DNA of 64,000 nt from Stratiolaelaps scimitus (lineage: Eukaryota; Arthropoda; Arachnida; Mesostigmata; Laelapidae), in contig JABWDB010000005.1 of assembly GCA_019614645.1 (NCBI GenBank), positions 1,210,001-1,274,000 of the forward strand, written 5' to 3'. The position numbers and the translations under genes were made by a program. This document shows positions 22,201-34,370 of this stretch, in pieces (the stretch's first letter is position 1; each line of letters starts with the position of its first letter). The notes under the pieces were generated by a model that was not told where the DNA came from, made no database searches, and saw only the letters and a list, made by a program, of their open reading frames with translations.

Positions 22201-24276
22201 CAACACACTCACCGGCGGCCGCAGCATGTTCAGACCGCGGCTGTTTGCCACCGTCTCGCGAGCAAAGCCGGCGATCTTCACTGCACGTCGATAATTAGCC
22301 GTGCTATATGAAGGGAAATTTCGGTCCGTCGAGGTATAAGTGCTGGTACTGGACGAAGCACCTATCGTCTCCGCAATGTCGATAGCTATTGCTGAGAGAC
22401 TTCGCGTAACGTCAGCTCCAATCGTTATGCTACTGACGTGGGAAGGGCGATTGGGTGTAGTAATCGAATTGCACGGGTGACGAACAAGCGAGAACAGCCA
22501 ACCGTCACTTGCAGCACATCGTATTCGGGATGACCGGCTAGAAGCACCGGTTCCAATGGGCTCTAGCGTTTGGTTATTGGTAGTCGTGGCCGCACTAGAG
22601 CTACTATTTGGCTGTGATCTGAACAGAGCTGTCCTGAGGCGGCGACGGCCGAAATCGAGATGGTCATAACAGTTGGGGTATTCGCTGTTGTCACGAGTTG
22701 ACGTCAACAGCGACGATGCCGACTGAAGTTCAGGCAACACTGGCCTCCGGCATATGTCGAAGCTCATCTGGGATACGACCAGGTGGACTTATCCGGCCGC
22801 TGTTCGAACGGGTACGGCTGTATCAGCACCACACAACACAGTGGAAGCGCACAAGCCCTGACCGCAGCGGCACGGGCTGGACATTTCACGAACATCACCA
22901 ATTTGAAGTCGACACAAAATACTAGACCAAGCCCCGTTGCGAGTTTGCGATCGGTGGCTCAGCAGCAGAGGAACAACAAGCGACCTCGTCGACGACGGGC
23001 GCTGCTGCCAGCTGGGGCCAGCCAGCAATCGATGTGTTCACTTCGGCGATGTTGATCGCCGATGTCGGTTGCCGGCAGAGCCCGACGGCGGGTAATGTTG
23101 ACTGCCGTGGCCGTCGTGTTAAGTCTACCACTGGGTGGCGAGCGCGACACCCTTGCCACTCTTGACCGTGCTAGCGCCGCTTTCGAGGCGGGCAGAACGC
23201 GATACAGGCGCGCAGACATCACACGCACACCCATAGGCGGGTATAGGACAGACCACAACATTCGACCCTTTCCCAGATCCCTTACTCTTCGTGCCGAACC
23301 GGCCGGGACCGATGCTCAGTGAGAGCTCGGCCGCCGGCTTCATACAGGCAGCGGGCGAGCCTTCTATCCATCCGCACGATCTGCGTCACAGCCGCCGCAA
23401 ACAGAGAGAAGTACTTCTTCTCGCCCGAGCCTACCGGCTTCCTCGATAGAGGAGGGAACCCTTCTCGCTGTTGCCGTCCTTCAGTGGATTTCGCGCACGT
23501 GCTCTAGGCACATGGCTCGAGGTGGCGTGCGATACGTTTTCCGGAAACAGTGGAGCGTATTATGAGGAGAAAATGACCTACTATAGCTTGCTGGCTAGCT
23601 GAGGCGACATCTTTGTCGGGCTGCTGTGGCTGTCGTTGGTGTCGCTGTGATTGAATTTTTGAAGGGAAAAGCGAACGAATGCCGAATCGCTGCTGAACAG
23701 CTCAAAAAGATCGATTTGTTTCGGAAGTCGAGTAAGGATCCCAAGGTTTTGCTGCTCAAATCATGGAGGCTAAACGCTTAAACTGTTTTTTAAAGTGTAC
23801 AGATTAAAAACCTGTTCAAAATCGCACACCAGTATACATTTCGACTACTCGAAGTGTTGCAGATTTTCTCTAACAAATCCTTGTATATATCCTTGTAAAT
23901 ACGGCATTAAGCTACTCTCGGGGAATATCGCCCACGGTGCTTCTACGTTGACCCTTTTAAATGGCAATCGTTTTTTTTTTACTGTATAGAGATATCATCA
24001 CTTACTTTCGGCTGTGTAACATCTCGTTGCCGGGATATGACATGAATGTGTTGTAAGTTAATGGACTCCTAGCTCAACTAACACCTAGTTCCACGTCGAA
24101 CTTCAACCGAGTAACTTTAACGGTCAGGAACTTTAACCGTTCACGAGTAGTCCCACCTCGTTTACTCCATTTGAACGGAAAACCACATTGCTGTTGTTGG
24201 CCACCACCAGCACCCGCAGTCCGGTGGGTTCGATTCAACTAGCCAATGCGCGGGCAGTGGCCAATTAACACTGTTC
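18421..24276. other. No recognised gene; scattered open frames
   Basis: The longest frame is 210 codons on the minus strand (22767-22135), listed separately. A + frame at 20035-20442 contains a small YPRTT repeat and ends near an AATAAA, but matches nothing I know. There is a (TA)n at 19233-19257 and a tRNA-like B-box (GTGTTCGAATCTC) near 19330. If the candidate exon at 18205 is real, its later exons may be in this interval. Confidence 0.4.
22135..22767 (-). CDS. Hypothetical 210-codon open frame
   Basis: This frame starts at an ATG that directly follows a possible acceptor (TATCCCAG) and runs 210 codons. Composition is Ser/Thr/Asn/Arg-rich with the low-complexity patches SSSSAATTTNN and SSSTSTYTSTDR. 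No domain, signal peptide or membrane segment is visible. The GC-rich local sequence makes long chance frames likely, and overlapping frames exist on the other strand. It could be a real internal exon of a disordered protein; I consider that less likely than chance. Confidence 0.18.
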   Translation of the reverse strand: MSFDICRRPVLPELQSASSLLTSTRDNSEYPNCYDHLDFGRRRLRTALFRSQPNSSSSAATTTNNQTLEPIGTGASSRSSRIRCAASDGWLFSLVRHPCNSITTPNRPSHVSSITIGADVTRSLSAIAIDIAETIGASSSTSTYTSTDRNFPSYSTANYRRAVKIAGFARETVANSRGLNMLRPPVSVLISLLTSPPPSARHGNRSARSM

Positions 24277-25916
24277 ACCCATATGACATAACTCTATCTC
24301 ACCGCCAGACTCCATTGCATAAGCAGCCCACTGTGCCAACACGCTACGATCTACAGTAGCGATCCGTCGATGCAGCAACACTATACAAGGAAGGGTCAGG
24401 CTGGATACAGCAAGCGATACAGAAGCATTGGATTCACACCCCGTCGTGAATTGAGCGGCGGACGCTGCGTCAGCGTTTGAGGGATCGAACCACACCTTAC
24501 ATCCTTGGACCCATTCCTATCTGCACCCCCGGGTTGCGCAATTGTGACAGCAAGAAGGTGATCGCAAGAGTTTCATCACGAGTGAATGAGGAGAGGCATT
24601 GAACACCCTTCAATTTCTAGCTGGATCCTCTATCCTCCGCTCGGCCGTGCTCCGGGTGAGCCACGCCGCGGCCTTTATCAACGAATCGTCACTGGGATCC
24701 TGGTCCGAAGCACCACTGCGGCGCCGATTCCTGGCCACGGTTCAGCCGTGTCAGTTCGCAGATCCATCGTATCGTGACGCTCGTTGTCGCATTGGCCACA
24801 TCCAGCGCCAGGAGCGGGCGGGAAGTCGCCCGGCCGCTCTTCAACCTCGAAGGGCTGCTCGGGGTGGATGAGATGAAGACAAATCTCGCCGCTGAGTGAT
24901 TCCATTCTTCCATAGGATCCCGTGGCTTTTGTCGTATTGTGGCATACGAAACACCTCTGTATTTGATGAGTATGCCGGTTCGTCGGTGTGCGAGGCAGTC
25001 GCCACGATTCAACAGTGAGTCGTCCGTGTTGTTACTGTTTGGCAGCGGCGCAACCGCATTTTCGCAAGTAGCCGCATACGAGGCTCGGCGCAAAAAACGA
25101 ACAGCCATTCGTGCGTCGGATTCGCCCGTTTCGCCGTCGATTTCGTGGCTACATTGCATGTACTATGTCGTTCGTTGTACGCTCGATTCTTGGAACCTGA
25201 GAGATCGACGGGGCGGACTAGCCGGGAGGCTGTCGGCTGGCGGCTCACCAGAATCAACGCCGGCAGCGGACACAGCAGAAGTCAGCACCAGCGGCGGCAT
25301 GATTGACAGTTGTAGGTTGTTACGTCACTCGCGCAATTAGGCGAGTATCTGGCACCCCATCAATCTGGTTCTCGTGCACCGTCGAGCCAAAGCAGAGGTG
25401 ACTATCATCGCGCGCCAACCCCGAGAAAGAGACAGAGAAAGCTTTAAATGATAAGGCACGATGAGAACAGCGAGAGGAAACGACAACAATATCGACAGTG
25501 ACCACAACAAAAACAACAATAGATGGAAAAGTCACACAAAGTTCGCTCCAGATCTGAGATCAGCTCGAACCTCGGTCGATGGCTGATCGGCAGCAGAGTC
25601 CAGTCGTGATCCGACGGGACGCTGCTTGCAATGTCTGTGTAGTTCGCGGCTCAAGAGCAGGCGCGTTTGAGGGTTCGATTCGGGGAATTGGCGGGAACTC
25701 GCGTTTTCATCTGCGCTAGCTACCTGTACATGTCAGCTATATCGGTTAGATCCGAAAGCTGTGAATGCGGTGCACGTTCGAATGACTACATTATGAATGA
25801 GTACCGCCATAAGACAGCGAAACAGCAGTAACAGCTAGGACGGAATAGAGAATTCGCTAAAAACAAACCCTATGCCTGCTTGCCCCCTGAAAAATGCCTG
25901 CTGAAAGCTTTTCTGT
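24277..25916. repeat. 1,640-bp tandem duplication, copy 1
   Basis: The unit starts at ACCCATATGACATA and ends at AGCTTTTCTGT. It is followed at once by a second copy with the same start and end. Every segment I compared was identical. The unit holds overlapping open frames on both strands (for example 133 codons + and 156 codons -), none recognisable, so coding is doubtful. The flanks differ (left CACTGTTC, right GCTGAGTT), which fixes the borders. Confidence 0.92.
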
Positions 25917-27556
25917 ACCCATATGACATAACTCTATCTCACCGCCAGACTCCATTGCATAAGCAGCCCACTGTGCCAACACGCTACGATCTACAGTAGC
26001 GATCCGTCGATGCAGCAACACTATACAAGGAAGGGTCAGGCTGGATACAGCAAGCGATACAGAAGCATTGGATTCACACCCCGTCGTGAATTGAGCGGCG
26101 GACGCTGCGTCAGCGTTTGAGGGATCGAACCACACCTTACATCCTTGGACCCATTCCTATCTGCACCCCCGGGTTGCGCAATTGTGACAGCAAGAAGGTG
26201 ATCGCAAGAGTTTCATCACGAGTGAATGAGGAGAGGCATTGAACACCCTTCAATTTCTAGCTGGATCCTCTATCCTCCGCTCGGCCGTGCTCCGGGTGAG
26301 CCACGCCGCGGCCTTTATCAACGAATCGTCACTGGGATCCTGGTCCGAAGCACCACTGCGGCGCCGATTCCTGGCCACGGTTCAGCCGTGTCAGTTCGCA
26401 GATCCATCGTATCGTGACGCTCGTTGTCGCATTGGCCACATCCAGCGCCAGGAGCGGGCGGGAAGTCGCCCGGCCGCTCTTCAACCTCGAAGGGCTGCTC
26501 GGGGTGGATGAGATGAAGACAAATCTCGCCGCTGAGTGATTCCATTCTTCCATAGGATCCCGTGGCTTTTGTCGTATTGTGGCATACGAAACACCTCTGT
26601 ATTTGATGAGTATGCCGGTTCGTCGGTGTGCGAGGCAGTCGCCACGATTCAACAGTGAGTCGTCCGTGTTGTTACTGTTTGGCAGCGGCGCAACCGCATT
26701 TTCGCAAGTAGCCGCATACGAGGCTCGGCGCAAAAAACGAACAGCCATTCGTGCGTCGGATTCGCCCGTTTCGCCGTCGATTTCGTGGCTACATTGCATG
26801 TACTATGTCGTTCGTTGTACGCTCGATTCTTGGAACCTGAGAGATCGACGGGGCGGACTAGCCGGGAGGCTGTCGGCTGGCGGCTCACCAGAATCAACGC
26901 CGGCAGCGGACACAGCAGAAGTCAGCACCAGCGGCGGCATGATTGACAGTTGTAGGTTGTTACGTCACTCGCGCAATTAGGCGAGTATCTGGCACCCCAT
27001 CAATCTGGTTCTCGTGCACCGTCGAGCCAAAGCAGAGGTGACTATCATCGCGCGCCAACCCCGAGAAAGAGACAGAGAAAGCTTTAAATGATAAGGCACG
27101 ATGAGAACAGCGAGAGGAAACGACAACAATATCGACAGTGACCACAACAAAAACAACAATAGATGGAAAAGTCACACAAAGTTCGCTCCAGATCTGAGAT
27201 CAGCTCGAACCTCGGTCGATGGCTGATCGGCAGCAGAGTCCAGTCGTGATCCGACGGGACGCTGCTTGCAATGTCTGTGTAGTTCGCGGCTCAAGAGCAG
27301 GCGCGTTTGAGGGTTCGATTCGGGGAATTGGCGGGAACTCGCGTTTTCATCTGCGCTAGCTACCTGTACATGTCAGCTATATCGGTTAGATCCGAAAGCT
27401 GTGAATGCGGTGCACGTTCGAATGACTACATTATGAATGAGTACCGCCATAAGACAGCGAAACAGCAGTAACAGCTAGGACGGAATAGAGAATTCGCTAA
27501 AAACAAACCCTATGCCTGCTTGCCCCCTGAAAAATGCCTGCTGAAAGCTTTTCTGT
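25917..27556. repeat. 1,640-bp tandem duplication, copy 2
   Basis: This is the second, apparently identical copy, offset by exactly 1,640 bases. Absence of any divergence means either a very recent duplication, active homogenisation, or an assembly artefact such as a doubled contig end. Confidence 0.92.
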
Positions 27557-28418
27557 GCTGAGTTTTCTCATCACACTCTTGAGTTGATGAACTGCATTGT
27601 GAATAAGGGATACCATGGTCCGGAACTTATATATATATATATATGTATTAATATAATCGAATGAATTAGCATTGTGAGTGATTGAGCTTTTGCAGGCAAC
27701 GACACGGAAAGATCCGGTTGTGCGAGACTGCCGCTGTGTACCTGAGCAAATCATTCGACGATGCATTGTTTTCTTTCTACTTCATGTTTTGACGTTTAAT
27801 TCACTTCAATTAAAGGATTAATTGCATCCAATCTGTCTCTATTCGCTTCCTAAAAATGCAACGAAAAGAACGTGTCCTTTTTTAATGAGTTCCGATGTCG
27901 AGAAACTCGCCATTCTCGAACGCCACAAAACATGCTGCCTTTACTGTGAATTTTATGCAGCGTTCCCTTGACCGGTCTTTTATCTGCTGCTGCTGCTGCT
28001 GGGAAGGTTCGAGCAACGTGGAACTAAACCATAAAACGTGAACTTGGCGGCAATTTTTTTCAATTTGGATACAAAATCAAACCACAAAGTGATCAATGTC
28101 GTTCGATCGTTCCGAGAAATGCGAAAAATAGTAGCCTAATCGACAAAAATAGACAGATGTTACCAATAGAATATGGGTTTCGTGCACCTCAACGTTGTGT
28201 CCAAAATTGTAGCCTAACCAAAGAAAAAAAAGGCTTGCCACGTCCCAGCAGAGGTCATGTCAAATGCTCTGTGTATAGTGTAGGCTAAGCTAATAAACGA
28301 AGTCAATTGTCAGCGAGAGGTCGAAGCCCTGTGTTGGAAAAAGGTTTATTGTAACGGGGACACGGGGTTCGCGTCGACTATGCCGGCGCAAGTGACGCTC
28401 CACCCGGCGACACGGCAA
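27557..28418. other. Intergenic, 3' of CSRNP copy B
   Basis: AT-rich sequence with a (TA)n near 27630-27645 and a CTG run near 27985-28000. No gene is seen. Part is probably the 3' UTR of the minus-strand CSRNP copy that ends at 28419. Confidence 0.4.
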
Positions 28419-31400
28419 TTATTTTGTTACAGCGCAAGATAGTCCGGCAGCCTGATATGACGAGTTCGCTTGCCCTTGTGGCGATTCATTGCTCGCGACA
28501 ATGTTACAGCCATCTTCGTCAGTATTGTCAATCTCCTCTGCGTGAACTCGACGGCCGTCTGATGTGTTCACGATGGCACGGAGGGGAGGTGCGCGGTCAA
28601 GGGGAACTGCATCGGATGACGGTGGACAATAGGCGGGGTCGGTGCTGTCGACGTTGTAGACGCTGTCGTTATCTGCGTCTGATGTGCACAACGCGAGAAG
28701 TGAACCTCGTTATATAATAGCTGATGAATAATGAACGCCTTCAATTCATTCATTAATTCATTCATACGTTTCGCTAATTCTGGCGTCGCCTTCGCCTCGA
28801 CTCGTACAAATCAACCGTATACTATTCAACGTGAACACGTGTGTTTGGTGGGTACGTGCTTGTAGACAGTGATTTCGTAGACAGTGACTGGAAAATAATC
28901 ACCGTCTCGAAACGAGGCTACTACACTCCATAGAAAAGATGGCCAGGTTAGCTGGCCAAATAAAGAGGTATAGGTGAAAAGCACACAGTCGTACAACGAA
29001 AACACAGCACTCACAAAGTAAAAGATTGCTCCACGTTTGCAGTCCGGGCGAAGGGTGCTCAGTGTGCAACTGGAACAAACGCAATAGCACTGTATAGTTA
29101 CCTAATAGAAGACGATGTAAGCGTATATAGTAAGCCGTCTACGACTAAGTGACATCTAAACGGATTTGACTGTGGTCACTGCAATTTGCGCAATGCAACA
29201 AATTGAATATATCATATATATCATAGTGCAAAAGCTGTAACGCACGCGTGAACCAATCGTACGATAGAGGGCAGAGACGTTTGGTTTTCATATCAGCCAC
29301 ATACCCCTAGCTCGCGATTCGCTCGAATACAGGTTCGAATGACGTGGCTTCGCACGGCAAAGGCGTCGAATTCAGTTCGCCCATTAGGGTTCTGACATCC
29401 ACTTTGGGAGCATACGCACGATATTCCCGAGCTGTCCGCCTGCGAGAGCAAGCAAAACCAGTAAGCGCTTGGTTGGGGGTACCCTTTACTCGGGCTCTAT
29501 AGAATGCAACTCTGTCAGGTTAATGCGACTCAACGCGAACGAATCCGTTTAAACACGGAGAGCTGAGACGTGTCAACAAGAAATCAATGGGCCGAACATG
29601 CAGCAAGTGCTTGTGATATCTGGACCAACATCTCTAACAATTCCCTTATCCCAATAAATGACTGGGTTGAGAGATGTTTGCTACGAAATATTATTTCGAC
29701 TAACGGTGACTTTCAATCTCCAGGCGAACGAGGAATATATGTGTATCCGGCGCTCGCAGTGCCTGAGCGACGTCCGCGCTTTCCATAAAGGCAGCTAAAT
29801 AATATTTATGATCATCATAATGATGTCAATCAAATGAGAAAGGAGCTGATTTGCGTCGACCTGCCAAACAGCTACTGATATTAGGAAAAAATGGCCACAT
29901 ACGTTAGAAGCCTGCGTATTTAACGTTGTTCCACAAACGTCTCGACTGCGTGCTGTGTACCTTGCCTCTGTAATTGTTGTAAGGTGTTGTCATCGAAGGC
30001 GGTCAGTCCCATAGGGGGTGAATGATGTGCTGTGTTATGTATCTATGTCCGACTCTGGGTCTCGGGTCAGCCGGCGTCGTACCTGACACGGAATGCACTC
30101 AAGTATGCAAAAACACGAGAGCGGATCACAACGGACCATACAGTCGCAACCACAGCGCTCTCGAGAGGCGCGAATCATCTTGCATTCGGCGTATTCCGCG
30201 GGATCGATGTTTAGCACGCCAGACTCCCGAAGTAGCTCGCGTCGAAGCTGGCTTGAAATTGGGTACGGCATTGAGTTCTCTGTCGCGTCGCCTGAGAACG
30301 GCCGACTCTTGTTCACATCGACGTCTTGCAGGGCGTGCTCCTGAACATCGTGGTGAGTCCAGCTCATTCCTATATAAAGGCCACAAGTGATACAAAAGTG
30401 TCTGATGTAGGAGTCATCAGACAAAGGCTAAATTCCCCTCGTGGCTACTCGTCGCAAACGAATGGGGTCCATCAAAGACTATGTTCCCGAGAAGAAAAAT
30501 ACATTGCTGAACATGGCTGAAACAACAAATGAACATGGGGTACACGATAGGTGGAGACGCCACGTTTCTGGTCGGAACATCAATTGCGTTTTGCCTAGGT
30601 GATTTTCTGGAAACATCAATTGTTCATATCCGGTCCTGATTCGTGAATGGCGAGAGGTCTTCGACAACGACTAAAGGCGGGAGGGAAGGTGGTGTTGGGG
30701 AGGTTGGAGGCTGTCATGGCTTAAAATGAAGAGCAGGCCATCAGCGTCCCTCGCTTGCTGTGAAGACTGAAAGATATGACCATGAATAGAGGCATACATG
30801 CATTGGCTAACCGCAACACCATGTCGTATTAATGGCTCTCGCAAGTGACACTTAGCCTAACGCAATAACGAAGGTATAAACCGTCCCAATCATGAGGGCA
30901 ACAGTGGCCAGTCCGATGTGTCGAATCGAGCTTTACGCTGATTTTAAGAGAAACATTTTCCGTTGCAAGTGTCCTTCTTCAAAGAACCATCTAGGTGTCT
31001 CTGAACAGGACTGTCTTAGCGGAGATACGATAACGACCACACACTCGGGTGGCCATATACAAGCTATATACGAGAAGCGATCACAGTCGCAATTTTGCAC
31101 GTTGGTATAATCATGCCGGCCAGCTAAGGACGGTGCAATTTGCTTCCACCACAGAGCCGTATGGTAATGACATGACCGGAACAGGTATGTATAAATATCT
31201 CTACATTTCCAAAGGAGAAGCTCTTCGTATAGCCTCGGATGACCAAGCTACTCACCGAGAGTTGAACCTCCCTGAGTTGGAACACTCGTGAAGCCTTGCC
31301 TTCGCTCAAAATGGTAAACCGTTTCCTTGTCGAAGCGAACCACCTTTTTGTTTGCCGGAGTCGTACGAGCACGTGGAGTCCGCCTTAGGCACGAAATGAG

Positions 31401-32021
31401 CTGCTTTTTACATGGCTCGCTTATACCGTTCGCGCTCCGGAGGGAACCTGGTAAAGACGCGTCTTCGAGTCGTCCGTCAACAGCCGTCGGATCAGATACC
31501 GTCGGCGCCGGATCTGTCGACAACATGTTGGCGTTCCCGGAGTGACGTACAGTGGAACCTCCACCGCCCCTCACTGCGGGTACGAATGCAGATACTCCGC
31601 TACACAAGTTCTTTAACTTGCGCTCTTTTGGTAAGGCGTATCCGTGTATCGTTTGCTTTGTCCGTATAGACGAGCTACGAACCACCGGGTTACGAGCGTC
31701 TGCGTTATCGGTACCTTTTCGTTTCAGTGCAGATTTCAGTTCACCGGAGCCGGTTGGACGCACTTCAGAACTCGGCGACGATTGCTCGAGCTCTTGCTGG
31801 TCCGTCACGGAACTAGATTGTTGACTATTACCATGTATTCCATCGTAACCCTTTGGAGCGGCGGACGGGGTAGACATGAATGTACCGTACGACGAATTAG
31901 TAGCCATTGACGTAGCTTGATCCGTATGATTCCGTTGTAGCTCGTCAGTGCTGTTAGATCTTCGTACGATATCGATGCAATCCTCGTTTTCAAGGTCCGC
32001 CATCCCGTCGAGCGACTCCAT
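28419..32021 (-). CDS. Axud1: Cysteine/serine-rich nuclear protein, paralogue B (divergent)
   Basis: Five minus-strand exons: 32021-31256, 30369-30083, 29439-29305, 29069-29015 and 28678-28419; 500 residues, frame kept at all junctions (phases 1, 0, 0, 1). CSRNP/Axud1 proteins are nuclear transcriptional activators linked to growth control and apoptosis downstream of Axin and JNK. Exon 1 ends with the hallmark KKVVRFDKETVYHFERRQGF and TSVPTQGGSTLG. Exon 2 continues GMSW and holds RRELLRESGVLNID and the cysteine cluster RERCGCDCMVRCDPLSCFC. Exon 3 has CVCSQSGCQNPNGRTEFD in place of the usual FPCGCS-type motif, then IRANRELG. Exon 5 carries a weak match to the acidic Ser tail of copy A. The N-terminus has a basic patch (LKSALKRK). 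The gene sits about 7.4 kb downstream of copy A, same orientation. Start chosen at the first ATG; an upstream acceptor-like site means an earlier exon is possible. Confidence 0.9.
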
Positions 32022-34282
32022 TGGACTGATAGGATTTCCAACTGAGATGGTATATTAATGTGCACAGAAGGTAAATTCAGTGACGTAAGTCGATAATTAC
32101 CATCTAACTACGAGGAGAGAGAAAGAAAACGCTTCAGTAGGCTGGGGGGTATCCACAGCAGCCACAATGCGTTTTCTCAAGCTTCGTCTCCCAGCAGGCG
32201 GTAACATAGACGTTTTTCGGTCTGGCGCCTTCACCGCGACGACGTGCGGGGAACTCAAAACGTCAAAAAAAGAGCGCCGTAGTTCAAAGATTACGGTTGG
32301 GCTATCTGCACTTTAATAATTTAGACGACTTCGTTGTTTTTGGTGACCGCCTACGAGATGATCGCCAGTCAGTTATTATTATTATTGTTTTCGTTATAGT
32401 TGTCATTCTGTGAACGATGTGTGAAGTGATTGTCTCGGAAACTTTGCCAAAAGTTGGACAACTTTGCCATCTGTTGCCATCTTCGCTCCTCGCTCCTGTC
32501 CTTTCGGCTACGTTTCAATCCAACTTTCTGGTCCAGCGCTTACCAAACGCTGAAAGCTTATTTACGAAATGTCTCTGGGTGTTTGCCCCGCTGTTCTGTG
32601 GGAACATCACCAACTAAAACGCAGAACTTAATGGTGCTGGTGGTGGTGGTGGTAGCGGCGGGCAACCAGCGAATCAGCGGCAACTATGAACAATCGACCG
32701 TCGATCAAAACAAACATTGAATTGAACCCACGAATTCAAACGAGAGCGTCAAGCGAGTCTGGTTATCAGCCGGTTGATCAGCCTGCGTCAAATCCCAGGG
32801 CAAGAGAGCCCTGTGAAGAGATGTATACCATTGGATAAAAGGTCACAATTGTAATTGTAAGCAATGATAACAAACAACAGATCCGAGTAGGCGCAAGCTT
32901 GTAGCCACCGGCTCTTACAAGCATGGCTACAGGTGGCTGCGCCGTCTGAGGTCCCGTTCAATAGCACCAGTGACATGGGAGGAACACTCCTACAGTGTTC
33001 ACCTTTGCTGGTTCCCGTCTCGCCGTCCTCTGTCGCCGAGCGCGCGAGCGTGTGACACATTGATCTGCTTCTGATCACATCACCCTCTCAGCGTTGTATC
33101 ATCGTTGCTTGTCACAATCTCCCACGACTGGGGTTGATTTTTTGCTATTTGCCCCGGGGTTCACTTCCCACTAGGCTATGCAAAGCAATCTAATAAGCGC
33201 AGATTCAAATAAACAGGTCACAAAGAACTTGCCAACATTTACGCTCATTTCGCGTTTATTACTCTTAATAATTGTCGTTCCTGCTATGTATGTAGCAATA
33301 TGCATACTTGATAATTTCCTCTCCTGGCGGCCAACGGTCAACTGCGGCCGTTATTCTCGAATAGAACCACCCAATGCCCATTCGTTCGCATCTTCTGGGT
33401 TTTCTTTGAACCGAAAATTGTCGATTTATTTCGAACACGTTTCACATATCGTTCATGCAATATCGTCACATATCGAGTACAGTATCGTGAATTTGATTTC
33501 GTCCAAATCCAGCCTAACCTTATTATAGGATTGATTGCGCGACTATAATGATACTATCGCGCAACCCGACAGTTTGATGGCTAAGACCTGTTTTCAACCC
33601 TGAACAATGCACTGAGACGAATAGGAACGTCCCGTCTAATCCGAGTCGATTCACGAAAGCCACTTTAGCAGTACTAATCGTTTGTTTCGCTGTCACTATT
33701 GCCTGCTTATGGCTATGGTTCTGATTAAGTTGTCGAGCTCAATTTTCAGATTCGCTTCCAATACGATACAAAGGGTTCAGCGTCGAGTTCAGTCTTAGGG
33801 ATTCTGATTAGTTACTTGACCGGCCCCGTGATAACGTCAACTGTGTGCTTTTCTTATTCAATAAATATTGTTGTTAATATTGTCATCATTATTATTATTA
33901 TTATTGTAAGTATGTACACTATGTTTCATCTGTACACTCTCACCTACCTGTGTCTAATACATATTTATAGTATTATACATAGTAACACATTCGAGCGTGA
34001 ACTCGTAACAGCCGCTTCGCTTATTTTGTCAGTTCGACGTGTCAAGACACGCACACACACATGCATCCCGGCAATTTCGCATAATTTCAACAGCTGAGCT
34101 GAGTTTTTTTATCTCTACCGAAAATGATCCTTTAGTATTGTCATTATTATAACGATTATCGAGTTAGCCAACGTCCCTTGCCTGCATGTATTCGTCGCAG
34201 ATCCCAACTTGTGTCAAGGTTGACCATCTCCGTGGCAGCGACTCAAATCAACTACTGGGGTATCCTTACTGGTTTCGTTTGT

Positions 34283-34370
34283 CGGACTAATTAAATTTAG
34301 CATTGCTAAATTTAAGCAGTACCGTGGACGTTAAATGTTGACTGAAAGTCAGCCCGGACTAATTAAATTT
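34283..34370. repeat. Palindrome and SINE tail between 16-bp direct repeats
   Basis: CGGACTAATTAAATTT occurs at 34283-34298 and again at 34355-34370. Between them lie the near-perfect palindrome TTAAATTTAGCA-T-TGCTAAATTTAA (about 34291-34315) and a 3' fragment of SINE family B (GCAGTACCGTGGACGTTAAATG ... AGTCAGCCCGGA, + orientation). The direct repeats could be a target-site duplication, but the second overlaps the SINE terminus, so this is uncertain. Confidence 0.5.
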
